A stretch of 64,000 nt of DNA from Chryseobacterium viscerum (GCF_025949665.1 NZ_JAPDFT010000001.1:930001-994000); one strand, 5' to 3'. Positions 28,865-38,028 are shown, numbered from the stretch's first letter. Notes: generated by a model not told the origin, from the letters alone. A program made the numbers and translations.

Positions 28865-29947
28865 ATGAAAAATTTAATTACTTTATTAGGGACTTTAGGC
28901 TGCATTATTTTGGTCAAGTCCCAAGTTGGTGTAAATACAACTACTCCCTCAGCAACTTTGGATATTGTTGCTAAAAATATATCTGCTACAAGTGTAGATG
29001 GTGTTATTGCTCCAAGAATTGATAGATTGAAGGCATTCAATATGTCTGGAGTTCCCAATGGGACCTTTGTTTATATTAATGATATTTCAACAGGGACTGC
29101 AACAGGGCAAGCTGCTAATATTGATGCAACAGGGTATTACTATTTTGAAGGAACAGCTTGGAAGAAGTTTGCTGGAAACGGAGGAAGTGGTACTAATATT
29201 TATAATACGGATGGAACACTAACAGGAAATAGAAATTTAAATTTGGGAGGTAATAGTTTAGGTTTTACAGGTATCGGAAATGTAGGTGTTGGAACTGCTG
29301 CCCCAAATAGTGATGCTATACTTGAAACATCAGCCACTAATAAAGGACTTTTACTCCCAAGGGTTGCACTTACCAGTAGTGTGGCCAGCGCTCCTTTAGC
29401 CTCGCATACAGCAGGTATGTTTGTCTATAATACAGCAACTGCCGGAGTGTCTCCTAATAATGTAATTCCCGGAGTATATTACAATGATGGTACAAGATGG
29501 TATTTAACAAATCAGACACCTAGCAACCAAAGTGGGGCAAGTGTGAATTATCAAGGATTTATTAATGCGGCTACTCCCGCTAATTCTGTTATTCAGCTGG
29601 GAAATCTTCAGGTTAGATATAATGGTACCAATACGGCAGGTACAATTTCGGTTAGAAACATGACCACCCATCCAATATATGCATATTATTTTGCTGTTTG
29701 GGGGCATACAAGCAACTCTGGTACAACATACAATGGTCCTTATACTTTACAGCCTAATACCTGGGTTGAAACCTATTCTTTTGGTTTCCAGAATTCAGAG
29801 GGTAATATAATACAGTTTGACACCTATGATCCGAGCCCGCTAGATGGTGTTACTGTTAAATCTTATAATCTTTCCACAAGAATGTTTTATGCTTCGGAAA
29901 TAGGAGCTGTAGGAGATTATATGTTTATGAGATTCTTTAGAAATTAA
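28865..29947 (+). CDS. Secreted surface protein with VGVNTTTP-type repeat
   Basis: 360 residues with a signal peptide ending near LVKSQ. The mature protein starts with VGVNTTTPSATLDI and has a second related repeat (NVGVGTAAPNSDAILE), each followed by a GLLLPR or GVIAPR segment and then VYNT..VYYNDGTRW. This repeat is common in flavobacterial exported proteins and resembles phage tail-fibre neck segments. The C-terminal 150 residues are beta-rich and lack a T9SS sorting signal. It is probably an extracellular structural or adhesion protein. A terminator follows. Confidence 0.75.
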   Translation: MKNLITLLGTLGCIILVKSQVGVNTTTPSATLDIVAKNISATSVDGVIAPRIDRLKAFNMSGVPNGTFVYINDISTGTATGQAANIDATGYYYFEGTAWKKFAGNGGSGTNIYNTDGTLTGNRNLNLGGNSLGFTGIGNVGVGTAAPNSDAILETSATNKGLLLPRVALTSSVASAPLASHTAGMFVYNTATAGVSPNNVIPGVYYNDGTRWYLTNQTPSNQSGASVNYQGFINAATPANSVIQLGNLQVRYNGTNTAGTISVRNMTTHPIYAYYFAVWGHTSNSGTTYNGPYTLQPNTWVETYSFGFQNSEGNIIQFDTYDPSPLDGVTVKSYNLSTRMFYASEIGAVGDYMFMRFFRN

Positions 29948-29996
29948 GCCTCGATTCTAATAACACAAGTGCAACAATAAAGTTTTTATTGTTCCC

Positions 29997-30024
29997 AACC
30001 TCCTGTTAAAATGGGGGGTTTTTT
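29997..30024 (+). terminator. Intrinsic terminator
   Basis: AACCTCC pairs with GGGGGTT (one G-U pair) and the stem is followed by T6. It lies 50 bases after the 28865-29947 gene. Confidence 0.8.
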
Positions 30025-30156
30025 ATCAATATAAATTTCTAAGGTAATAAACTTTCCATAAATATACTTGTGGTATACAAAAACGGTATATAGATAGTTG
30101 TGAGTTTTTATTGCTGAATTATAATTATATATAAAAAACCATTTTAATATTTCAAC

Positions 30157-31611
30157 ATGAATAGTTATGAAAAAAAATTAAATCTTATTTATTTATTACT
30201 GTTAATTTTCATTACCAGCTGTCAGACAGAAAGCCTTGCAACCGGTGAAATTAATGAAGAAATTAAACCTTCCAATTTAAGGGTTGGCAGTAATACAATT
30301 ACAGTTGCTACTTATAATCTCCATCTTTTTCTTCCTCTTGTTCCCTTGGAAGATGCAGCACGTCAGGAAAAAATCACTGAGTTTATAAGAACCAATTTAT
30401 ATGTTAATGATGTTCTGTATCTTTCAGAAGTATGGAAGGACTCAACAAAAAACGAACTTGCGGAAAACCTTAAAGATATATACCCTTATTCAATGCATTC
30501 TAATGCTGTATTCATTAATCCGGGAGATGGATTGCTCATTTTATCTAAGTTTCCTATTCAGGAAAGTAGTTTTACGGCTTATAATGATTCGGTGGGGGAA
30601 GCTAAATTGGCCACTAAAGGTTTTCATAAAACAAGGTTTTCTACCCCTTATGGAGATTTTTATTCTTTTTTCACTCATGCTCAGGATTCAGATAATATTC
30701 CAACAAGAAAGAAGCAGTTTGAACAGATTAAATCAAAAATGAATGACCTTGAGGGAATTCCTTCAATTATTACAGGAGACTTAAATGTAATAGGAGACAC
30801 TTCAGCAGAATACAATGATCTGAAATTACTTTTCAACAATTATAAAGATACTTATAGGGAGTCCAATCAAAGTCCCAACTATGATAATGGATTTACTTAT
30901 GATAATGTATCCAATAAACTTGCAAATTATTTTTATCCGGTTGCATCCTATGGTTCTTCTCAGGAAAGATTAGACTATTTTTTAATCTCCGAGGGTTGGA
31001 ATACTGTCTCATCACATATGATAACGAACTGCAACTATCAATCCCGGTATTTAAATTCCACCGCTCCATGTTCAGATCATTATGGTTTACAGTCTACTCT
31101 TACCCTTGAAAAAAAAATTCATAAACCTGATGCATATGTTTTGAACACCTATAATGAAGCAGTTGATAAAGTTAATAATCTAAAATCAACATATGGAACG
31201 GGCTTAACAGCAAAAATAATAATTCACAATAATACAAACCAGGATGTTGTTTTCAACAACAAGACACAATGGTATAACAGTACATTTTTTAATTCTCCTC
31301 CTTCAAAGATACCTCCAGGGAAATACGGAGTTATTTTAGCTACCCACGATACGGGAGAGGCTACCGGTGTTTATAATCAGCTCAGTTATTTTTCAGGGAA
31401 TGTAAAAATAAGTTTTGGAACCTATGTTCCATGGTCTTACACTTATGCTAATAATGTTCTTGTTGGGTTTGGTGAAATAACTAAAAGTGAATTAGAAAAC
31501 AACAGTACTGCTCCTACCATAACTAAAATTCAAAATGATATCAAACTGATTGGTAAAATATCTACCGGGAATAGTCCTTTTGTTGAATTTACTATTGAAA
31601 AAACTAACTAA
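30157..31611 (+). CDS. Sphingomyelinase-like lipoprotein with actinoporin-like domain
   Basis: 484 residues. The signal sequence ends in the lipobox ITSC (Cys22). Residues about 48-318 form an endonuclease/exonuclease/phosphatase-fold domain like neutral sphingomyelinase C: YNLHLF near 52, metal ligand Glu91 in LSEVW, His174 in FFTHAQDSD, Asp208 and Asn210 in GDLNV, and catalytic Asp307-His308 in SDHYGL. Residues about 325-345 could form an amphipathic helix. Residues 346-484 resemble an actinoporin-type beta-sandwich: KIIIHNNT, SKIPPGK, EATGVYNQLSYF, VPWSYTYANNVLVGF. Actinoporins bind sphingomyelin and form pores. The pairing suggests a membrane-attacking or lipid-foraging enzyme anchored to the cell. 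The second domain rests on pattern similarity only. Confidence 0.8.
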   Translation: MNSYEKKLNLIYLLLLIFITSCQTESLATGEINEEIKPSNLRVGSNTITVATYNLHLFLPLVPLEDAARQEKITEFIRTNLYVNDVLYLSEVWKDSTKNELAENLKDIYPYSMHSNAVFINPGDGLLILSKFPIQESSFTAYNDSVGEAKLATKGFHKTRFSTPYGDFYSFFTHAQDSDNIPTRKKQFEQIKSKMNDLEGIPSIITGDLNVIGDTSAEYNDLKLLFNNYKDTYRESNQSPNYDNGFTYDNVSNKLANYFYPVASYGSSQERLDYFLISEGWNTVSSHMITNCNYQSRYLNSTAPCSDHYGLQSTLTLEKKIHKPDAYVLNTYNEAVDKVNNLKSTYGTGLTAKIIIHNNTNQDVVFNNKTQWYNSTFFNSPPSKIPPGKYGVILATHDTGEATGVYNQLSYFSGNVKISFGTYVPWSYTYANNVLVGFGEITKSELENNSTAPTITKIQNDIKLIGKISTGNSPFVEFTIEKTN

Positions 31612-31685
31612 AATATTGGTCGTTGACAATATTTAAATTACCAGCTCAAACACTCTGTTTAAACAGAATTTCTCATATTTAATTT

Positions 31686-31719
31686 ATCTGCCCATATTTT
31701 TTTTTATGGGCAGATTTTT
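31686..31719 (+). terminator. Intrinsic terminator
   Basis: A perfect 11-bp stem ATCTGCCCATA / TATGGGCAGAT around an eight-T loop, followed by T5. It ends the sphingomyelinase-like gene. Confidence 0.88.
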
Positions 31720-32015
31720 ATTTTCTACTTTAAAAATGAAGAAAAAATAATATGACACTCTGTATTTCCCCAATAAAGAAGAATTATGGAAATAATAAAA
31801 TAAATTCAATTGTAAGTTTAAGGTTAATATTACTTGTATCCATTAGTAGCTCTATGATTAGGGGCTGCAAAAACACAATCTCTTTTTGTAAATATTATTT
31901 TTTGTGTAAAGTTCTATGATCCTAGTAATCCCATATATATATATTAACAATTTAAGATGTTTTTCTGAACGTTTGGAAAGCTGGATTAACCGCCATAGAA
32001 AGCACATCTTGCTAC
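31720..32015. other. AT-rich intergenic region
   Basis: About 300 bases with no gene, hairpin or repeat that I can support. It leads into the GTGATA site at 32016. Confidence 0.4.
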
Positions 32016-32073
32016 GTGATACCTATGTGATACTGGTAGACTCCCTAAATATTAGGAAATATATTTAGCTCTT
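32016..32073 (+). promoter_or_regulatory. GTGATA-type regulated promoter, site 4
   Basis: Two exact GTGATA copies, at 32016-32021 and 32027-32032. The expected -7 position (32066-32073, TAGCTCTT) fits the consensus poorly; TATATTTA at 32060-32067 is a one-mismatch alternative. The next intact gene starts 350 bases downstream, after a decayed frame. Confidence 0.4.
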
Positions 32074-32229
32074 ATAGGAATTTAATTATATTCGAAAATC
32101 TCAACTAATAAATTGTATAATGGCCAACAGTTAGTTTTAAAATATTGAGATGTTTATGGAAGTTATTTTCAAATTGATTTGAAACTTGATAACAATGAAA
32201 TCTTTTTTCATCAGATCTAATTAAAGTAA

Positions 32230-32391
32230 AAAGATTGCAAAAACACTGTTTGTTCGGGTCAAATAGGTTTCCAAACTATAGGAGGTGGAAATCATCTTGA
32301 TGCTGAGAATATTGCAAACTTTTATGATGCAGAATTTACTTACAGCTTTTTCAATGACATGAAAAATACCGCTAAAAAAATGATTTTTTAG
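32230..32391 (+). pseudogene. C-terminal remnant of an unknown gene
   Basis: A 53-codon open stretch without a start codon, ending at a TAG at 32389-32391, reads like protein (KDCKNTVCSGQIGFQTIGGG, then DAENIANFYDAEFTYSFFND). Upstream the frames are full of stops. It is probably the tail of a deleted or decayed gene. Family not recognised. Confidence 0.45.
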
Positions 32392-32419
32392 TGCTTTTGT
32401 TTAACATAAATTAATTCAT

Positions 32420-34462
32420 ATGAAAAGAAAATTATTACTGGCCTGTATTACTGCAGGTGTATTTCTCAATGCACAAAGTGCCGGAGAAATGATTAGTTAC
32501 GAAAAAAAACCAGATTTAACTCCTAGTTTTTTGGCACAGCATTTCGTTGGAGAGCTAGCGGGCCAACAGCAATTGGGATCAGTGCTAGGAGGTCTAATCA
32601 GTATAATTGATCAATCTCATTATAAGCTTGAGGCTTATAAAGTTGTCTATTGGACACCAAATTATGAAGGAAAACTGGTTAAAGCATCTGGTCTGGTTAT
32701 GTTTCCTAAAGTGGATTACAAACTTTCTACTATAGTATACTGCCATGGTACCACAACAAAAAAAGATGTTCCTTCCAATCTTAGTGATTCAGGAAAATTA
32801 GGCTTTATACTTCCTACAATTTTTGCTGTAAATGAATATATTGTGGTAGCACCAGACTTTATTGGATTGGGAGATTCAGAAGGTTATCATCCTTATATGA
32901 ATGCAAAAACAGAAGCCACGGCTACTCTCGATATGACAAAGGCATCAAATCAACTTTTACAGCAATTAGGAACTAAGAGATATGATGAATATTTTCTGAC
33001 TGGTTATTCTCAAGGTGCGCACGCAGCAATGGCGGCTCTGAAATCAAACAATCTTATATACAAAAACTTTGATTTCAAATATGTTTCTGTCGGAGGTGGG
33101 CCATATGATATGTCTGATACAACCCTGAATATTGGATTACTTCAGAAACCTGAATATAGCATTAATATTTTGGCTAATATTATTAATGGCTGTCAGACAA
33201 TAGGATACAAGAGCTACAATAATTCTTATAAAGAAATTATAGCACCTGCATATCAGGAAGCATATCAGAAAAATATTCTTGATAATCCTGATGAATTGTC
33301 TTTGGATTGGGGACCTTTGACTTGGAGAGATATGTTTTATCCATCTTTTGTCAATGCCTTTGAAAATGATCAAAATCATCCTTTAAGAAAATGTCTTGAA
33401 GAAAGTGATGTTTATGACTGGTACAATACTACGCCTATATATATGACCAATAATAAAGTAGACAACCTTATCCCTTATCAAAATACAGATAAAACAAAAG
33501 CTGTCATGAGGTCTAAGTTTCAGTATAATTTTATTAAGGCCCATCTAACAATTAATGGAACCGTATTTAATATGGATTATGGACTTAAAAATATTGTGAA
33601 TCATGTAATGGGAGCTGTGCCTTATACCATTGCAAGCTCACTGATATTTGCAGGCCTAAGGCAAGGTGGCTTTACTAATTCCAGTGCTAAAAAAGAAATG
33701 GCATTTTCAAAAAAATTAAATGACAAGCAAGAGCTTAGTTATGATTTTAATGGCTCTCCATTAGATTCAAAATTAAACATTTTGGGAGCTACAAACTTCA
33801 AAGTTAAGTTTGATGGTGAAGAACAAGATGTAGAGAAAACAAGCTCAGCTGACAGAGAAAATCAGGAAATAGATCTTAAAGCATTAAATGAAGGACCTCA
33901 TTTTATTGAAGTCACAACAAATGAAAATAAAAAAATGACGATTCCTTACGTTAAAATAGCTCCTGAAGAAATACCTAGTTCATCTTTTATCAGAGAGCCC
34001 AATAGTAATGAAATCATTCTGGATCTTCATGATGTAGCGGGCTTCAAAAAAATAAATCTTTTTAATGAGCAAAAACAACTCGTTAACAGTTTTGAGAGTA
34101 GCCAGATAAAAAATGGAGAGCTAATCATTAATACTCAAAAATTAACACCACAAACCTATACATTTGAATTGGTAATATCACCAATTAGCTCACTAACCGC
34201 AAAGTATAAAAAGACAATGAGTAATTTACTAGATGACACTCACCTGACTATTGTAAGTGTAGACAGTATTATTAAAATAAAAGCAAACAAGAATCTACAA
34301 GAAGTAAAAGTTCACGATATGAGCGGTAGGTTAATCTGGAATGCAGACCATATCAATTCCACAGAGATCTCTTCACCTTCCATATCTAGCAACGGAGTAT
34401 ATAATATTACAGCAGTATATACAGATGGTACAATAGAAACCAAGAAAATATTACAGAAATAA
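32420..34462 (+). CDS. Secreted lipase-like alpha/beta hydrolase with T9SS type A tail
   Basis: 680 residues with a signal peptide (MKRKLLLACITAGVFLNAQS). The catalytic domain spans about 55-425: oxyanion region YCHGTTT, an APDFIGLGDSEGYHPY segment, nucleophile Ser in GYSQGAHAA, acid Asp probably in TNNKVDNLIPY, and a late His near VNHVMGAVPY. This layout resembles secreted lipases of the fungal LIP type and their bacterial relatives. About 430-600 is a beta-rich linker. The last 80 residues are a type A sorting domain (VHDMSGRLIWNADH...NGVYNITAVYTDG..ETKKILQK). Exported by T9SS; the substrate is probably a lipid or ester. A terminator follows. Confidence 0.85.
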   Translation: MKRKLLLACITAGVFLNAQSAGEMISYEKKPDLTPSFLAQHFVGELAGQQQLGSVLGGLISIIDQSHYKLEAYKVVYWTPNYEGKLVKASGLVMFPKVDYKLSTIVYCHGTTTKKDVPSNLSDSGKLGFILPTIFAVNEYIVVAPDFIGLGDSEGYHPYMNAKTEATATLDMTKASNQLLQQLGTKRYDEYFLTGYSQGAHAAMAALKSNNLIYKNFDFKYVSVGGGPYDMSDTTLNIGLLQKPEYSINILANIINGCQTIGYKSYNNSYKEIIAPAYQEAYQKNILDNPDELSLDWGPLTWRDMFYPSFVNAFENDQNHPLRKCLEESDVYDWYNTTPIYMTNNKVDNLIPYQNTDKTKAVMRSKFQYNFIKAHLTINGTVFNMDYGLKNIVNHVMGAVPYTIASSLIFAGLRQGGFTNSSAKKEMAFSKKLNDKQELSYDFNGSPLDSKLNILGATNFKVKFDGEEQDVEKTSSADRENQEIDLKALNEGPHFIEVTTNENKKMTIPYVKIAPEEIPSSSFIREPNSNEIILDLHDVAGFKKINLFNEQKQLVNSFESSQIKNGELIINTQKLTPQTYTFELVISPISSLTAKYKKTMSNLLDDTHLTIVSVDSIIKIKANKNLQEVKVHDMSGRLIWNADHINSTEISSPSISSNGVYNITAVYTDGTIETKKILQK

Positions 34463-34500
34463 GTAAAGGTTTTTCATATATTAATAACAATTTGAGAAGA

Positions 34501-34529
34501 AAGAGCACCAACATATTGGTGCTCTTTTT
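34501..34529. terminator. Intrinsic terminator
   Basis: A perfect 11-bp stem AAGAGCACCAA / TTGGTGCTCTT with a CATA loop and a T tract. It separates the convergent hydrolase and mnmE genes, mainly in the plus direction. Confidence 0.88.
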
Positions 34530-34597
34530 ATTTTCTTAAAAACTTGGTTTCAACAGATTGATTAAATGTATTGTTTCTAAGGTTTTATAAAGATAAA

Positions 34598-35983
34598 TTA
34601 CTTTCCGATACAGAACTTAGAGAAAATGTTCCCAAGCACCTCATCATTTGTAACCTCTCCGGAAATTTCTCCAAGATGTTCAAGGGCGTTTCTAAGCTCA
34701 TAAGCCAGTAATTCTGTAGAGATCTGGAAAGAAATGGCTTCTTTTACTTTATGAACAGCATCCAGAGACTTCCGTAATGCTTCAAAGTGACGCTGGTTGG
34801 TGATTACAACATTGTTTTCTTCGGATTTTAGATGCTCAACATATGATGAAAGTTCATTTTTCAGATCCTGGATATTTTGATTTTCAACGGCTGAGATTTT
34901 GATAAAATCAAACTCGTGAGAGATAGCATTTCTAAAGATATTTTCTACAGTTTCATATTTGGTAGGAGTCACCTCATCAATTTTTGTTGCACAAATGATT
35001 AGTTTCAGATCTTCTCTCAACAGAGACTGAATCATTTCAATATCCTCCGAAAAATCTTCAGTAGCAGCATCAGCCAGATAAACAAGGATATTGGCGTTTT
35101 CTACTTTTTCTTTTGCTTTTTTTACCCCGATAGCTTCAATTTCATCCATCGTTTCGCGAAGTCCTGCGGTGTCAATCAGTCGGAAGGCGTGGCCTTTAAT
35201 GTGAAGAATTTCCTCAATGGTATCTCTGGTGGTTCCCGCAATATTACTTACAATTGCTCTCTCTTCCTTTAAAAGTGAGTTCAGCAGCGTAGACTTTCCG
35301 GCATTTGGTTTTCCGATGATGGCAACGGCTGTCCCGTTTTTAATGGCATTTCCGTATTGGAAACTCTCGATAAGAGAATTTAATTTTAATTCAATTTTAT
35401 CTAATAATCCGTTCAGAGCGGTTCGGTCAGCAAATTCTACATCTTCTTCAGCAAAATCCAGTTCCAGCTCAATCAGGGAAACGAAATTCAGGAGATCCGT
35501 TCTTAATAGGGAGATTTCATTGGTGATTCCTCCTTTCAATTGATTGATGGCTACCTTTCTGGAAGCTTCGTTATCAGAGGCAATCACATCAGCAATCGCT
35601 TCTGCCTGGGAAAGGTCGATCCTTCCGTTGATAAAGGCGCGGAGTGTAAATTCTCCTGCTTTTGCCATTCTTGCTCCGTTTTTGATCAGCGTTTCAAGAA
35701 TACGTTTTCCGATATGCGGGGAGCCGTGAAATGCAATCTCCACAGAGTTTTCAGTGGTAAAACTTTTAGGTGCCAGAAAGATGGAAAGCATTACTTCATC
35801 AATTGCTTCCTCCTCATCCATAAAATAACCATAATGAATGGTATGAGATTTCTGTTTTTCCAGATTTTTTGCCGGAAAACTTTTCTGAACTACAGATAAA
35901 GCTTCATTTCCAGAAACCCGGATGATGCCTAAAGCACCTATTCCATTGGCAGTAGCCAGTGCACATATCGTATCGTTATTCAT
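34598..35983 (-). CDS. mnmE: tRNA modification GTPase MnmE
   Basis: 461 residues, the usual family length. With MnmG it installs the 5-carboxymethylaminomethyl group on U34 of certain tRNAs, in the cytosol. The N-terminal folate-binding domain (DTICALATANGIGALGIIRVSG) is followed by a helical domain, the inserted G domain with GKPNAGKSTLLN (P-loop), the DTAG..E switch, a DAAT..-TKID-type G4, and the C-terminal CIGK motif with the essential cysteine. A core gene with more balanced codon use than its left-hand neighbours. Confidence 0.97.
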   Translation of the reverse strand: MNNDTICALATANGIGALGIIRVSGNEALSVVQKSFPAKNLEKQKSHTIHYGYFMDEEEAIDEVMLSIFLAPKSFTTENSVEIAFHGSPHIGKRILETLIKNGARMAKAGEFTLRAFINGRIDLSQAEAIADVIASDNEASRKVAINQLKGGITNEISLLRTDLLNFVSLIELELDFAEEDVEFADRTALNGLLDKIELKLNSLIESFQYGNAIKNGTAVAIIGKPNAGKSTLLNSLLKEERAIVSNIAGTTRDTIEEILHIKGHAFRLIDTAGLRETMDEIEAIGVKKAKEKVENANILVYLADAATEDFSEDIEMIQSLLREDLKLIICATKIDEVTPTKYETVENIFRNAISHEFDFIKISAVENQNIQDLKNELSSYVEHLKSEENNVVITNQRHFEALRKSLDAVHKVKEAISFQISTELLAYELRNALEHLGEISGEVTNDEVLGNIFSKFCIGK

Positions 35984-35987
35984 GCTG

Positions 35988-35995
35988 CAAATTTA
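35988..35995 (-). promoter_or_regulatory. mnmE -7 promoter element
   Basis: Read on the minus strand, TAAATTTG matches the -7 consensus exactly. It ends only four bases before the mnmE ATG, so transcription would begin at or very near the start codon (a leaderless mRNA), unless another promoter is used. Confidence 0.5.
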
Positions 35996-36435
35996 CGGTT
36001 TTTAATATGAATTTTCGTTGAGGTCTGTTATTCAGATTATCTATTGTTTCATTAAGATGGAAAAATAGAACAGAATATATTATGATAAAATTTATTGTCG
36101 TTTTGATTATTCTGTAGGATAAATAAGAAAGGCATATTTAAAAAGTACAGGATATTATTTATTAAACTGTAGTCCGAATGAAGTAAGAAACAAAATATTT
36201 AGATAAAAAAAATCCTATGATTCAATATTGCTTTTGATAAGTTTAATGTGTTGTAATATAATATTTTATGTGTTTTTTTGATCGTTTCAGAAAGTATTCA
36301 TTTTTATGAAGAATAATTTAATAACGAAAAAATTAAACACTTGTTTGGTATATTAATTGTTGGTTAGTCCGACGATGATGTTGAAAATTTAAATATTTTC
36401 CAATTAAGCAACAATAATCTGTTAAAATATTATAA
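35996..36435. other. AT-rich divergent intergenic region
   Basis: About 440 bases between mnmE and the secreted-protein operon. No gene or hairpin was recognised. Confidence 0.45.
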
Positions 36436-37494
36436 ATGCACATGAATAAATTATTTTTTTTAAATATTAATAAAAAAGTCGTTTTTTTATTAATGCTAGC
36501 TTTCAGCGCTGTAGCCTATGCTCAATGTATTCCTTACACAGGGCAGGCGATGACCAGTGGAAATATCTATTGTCTTAACAGTAACCTTAATGTAAGTACG
36601 AATATAAGCATACCAAATGGGGCAACACTTATTATTCAATCCGGGCAGCTTCAATCTAATAGTATTCAGGTAGATGGAGTCCTGGAAATAGGTGATGGAA
36701 CAAGTGTTCAGTCTACCGGGACAGTGAAAGTAGGAACTTTCGGATCTCAGAAAAATTCAAAAATTAAACTAGGAACCAAATCATTTTTAGCACTGGTAGG
36801 ATCGGTTATTCAGGAAGACCCTTCTTTTGGCGGATTTTACCCTGGAGCAACTTCTGTTATTGAGATGGGAACAAATAGTGTTGTAGAAATATGCGGAACA
36901 TTTACCCAGCAGTCTAAGACTTATCCCTCTGTTGAATATATTGGAAATCCTACCGGAAAAGCTTACTGTATTGCAAAAGCAGATGTAAGTGGAGGAGGGG
37001 AAGGCTCCATTATTAGTGATGATAGTCAGATAGTAACAATTGCCATGGGATCTGTCACAGGATTGGGGATGGGGAATTCAAGCTTCTGCGGCCCTAATGC
37101 AACAAAAGCCATGTGCCCGGGACTTTGGCCGGAAGGACTGTCTGAAGATAAAACAAGCTGTGGTAACGCTCCGGTTATTATTGATGACCTGGACGGATTC
37201 TGTACAAAACCACCAGCTTCAGGAACGCCTGATGGCTTTACCAAATTTGGAATTACAGTGCAGCAGAAAAACAATTCTTGGCCGGAAAACATACCCAATG
37301 GATTCTTAGCGATGGAATCAAAAAATAAAGGTTTTGTCATGACGAGAGTTCAGCATGTGAGCCAGTCACCACAACCTGGTGATGCCATTACTGATCCAAA
37401 AGAAGGAATGCTTTTATATGATATCCAGGACAAATGTGTAAAGCTTTATAACGGTACCGAATGGAAGTGTGTACAAAAAAGCTGTAACGATTAA
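36436..37494 (+). CDS. Secreted protein of unknown function
   Basis: 352 residues with a signal peptide ending at AVAYAQ (the ATG at 36442, two codons downstream, is an alternative start). About 40-170 is rich in short beta repeats (GATLIIQSGQLQSNSIQVDGVLEIGDG, then TSVQSTGTVKVG), suggesting a right-handed beta-helix. The rest has eight or more cysteines and a C-terminal segment GFVMTRVQ...PKEGMLLYDIQDKCVKLYNGTEWKC that is also found in the downstream gene (MILPKI..PGMICYDTTSKTLAIFDGSVWNYW). It probably forms a surface structure with that protein. No T9SS signal. Confidence 0.7.
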   Translation: MHMNKLFFLNINKKVVFLLMLAFSAVAYAQCIPYTGQAMTSGNIYCLNSNLNVSTNISIPNGATLIIQSGQLQSNSIQVDGVLEIGDGTSVQSTGTVKVGTFGSQKNSKIKLGTKSFLALVGSVIQEDPSFGGFYPGATSVIEMGTNSVVEICGTFTQQSKTYPSVEYIGNPTGKAYCIAKADVSGGGEGSIISDDSQIVTIAMGSVTGLGMGNSSFCGPNATKAMCPGLWPEGLSEDKTSCGNAPVIIDDLDGFCTKPPASGTPDGFTKFGITVQQKNNSWPENIPNGFLAMESKNKGFVMTRVQHVSQSPQPGDAITDPKEGMLLYDIQDKCVKLYNGTEWKCVQKSCND

Positions 37495-37512
37495 TCTACT
37501 GATAAAGAATTT

Positions 37513-38028
37513 ATGAAAAATGTAAGAAATATAAGTATAGCAGCTGCCCTGATTGTTTTTAATTCAGTTTTTGCTCAGGTGGCTATTGGAAAACAAACAG
37601 TAGATGGAAACAGTACCGTATTGGATTTTGATAACGTTCCCGGAAATACAAAAGGTTTGATTCTTCCTGCAACATCCGGAGTCCCTACCGGAACTTTGGT
37701 GAATGGAACATTGATCTTTGATATCACAGATAATAAAGTAAAAGTCTACGAAAATGACACCTGGAAATCTTTATCCGATGCCGGTAATTCAAGTACAGTT
37801 GTTGCTAATAATTCTGCTGAATCAGGTAAAGGAGTTATTATGGGAGATGCGGTAAGTACTGCTGATGGAGTGTTAGTCCTTGAATCTCAGAATAAGGCCA
37901 TGATTCTTCCAAAAATAACAACACCACATCTTAGTGTAAAAAATCCGTACCCGGGTATGATCTGTTACGATACAACCAGTAAGACACTGGCAATATTTGA
38001 CGGGTCAGTCTGGAATTACTGGAAATAA
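37513..38028 (+). CDS. Secreted partner protein, same C-terminal module
   Basis: 171 residues with a signal peptide (MKNVRNISIAAALIVFNSVFAQ). It contains two copies of a short module: GLILPATSG..GTLIFDITDNKVKVYENDTWKS and AMILPKITT...GMICYDTTSKTLAIFDGSVWNYW. This module is common in flavobacterial exported proteins with tail-fibre-like repeats. It starts 18 bases after the preceding gene, so the two form an operon, and it is closed by a strong hairpin. Function unknown. Confidence 0.72.
   Translation: MKNVRNISIAAALIVFNSVFAQVAIGKQTVDGNSTVLDFDNVPGNTKGLILPATSGVPTGTLVNGTLIFDITDNKVKVYENDTWKSLSDAGNSSTVVANNSAESGKGVIMGDAVSTADGVLVLESQNKAMILPKITTPHLSVKNPYPGMICYDTTSKTLAIFDGSVWNYWK

Noticed and set aside
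28865..29947. Phage tail fibre gene
   Set aside because: The repeats resemble tail fibres, but the protein has a signal peptide and no phage neighbours.
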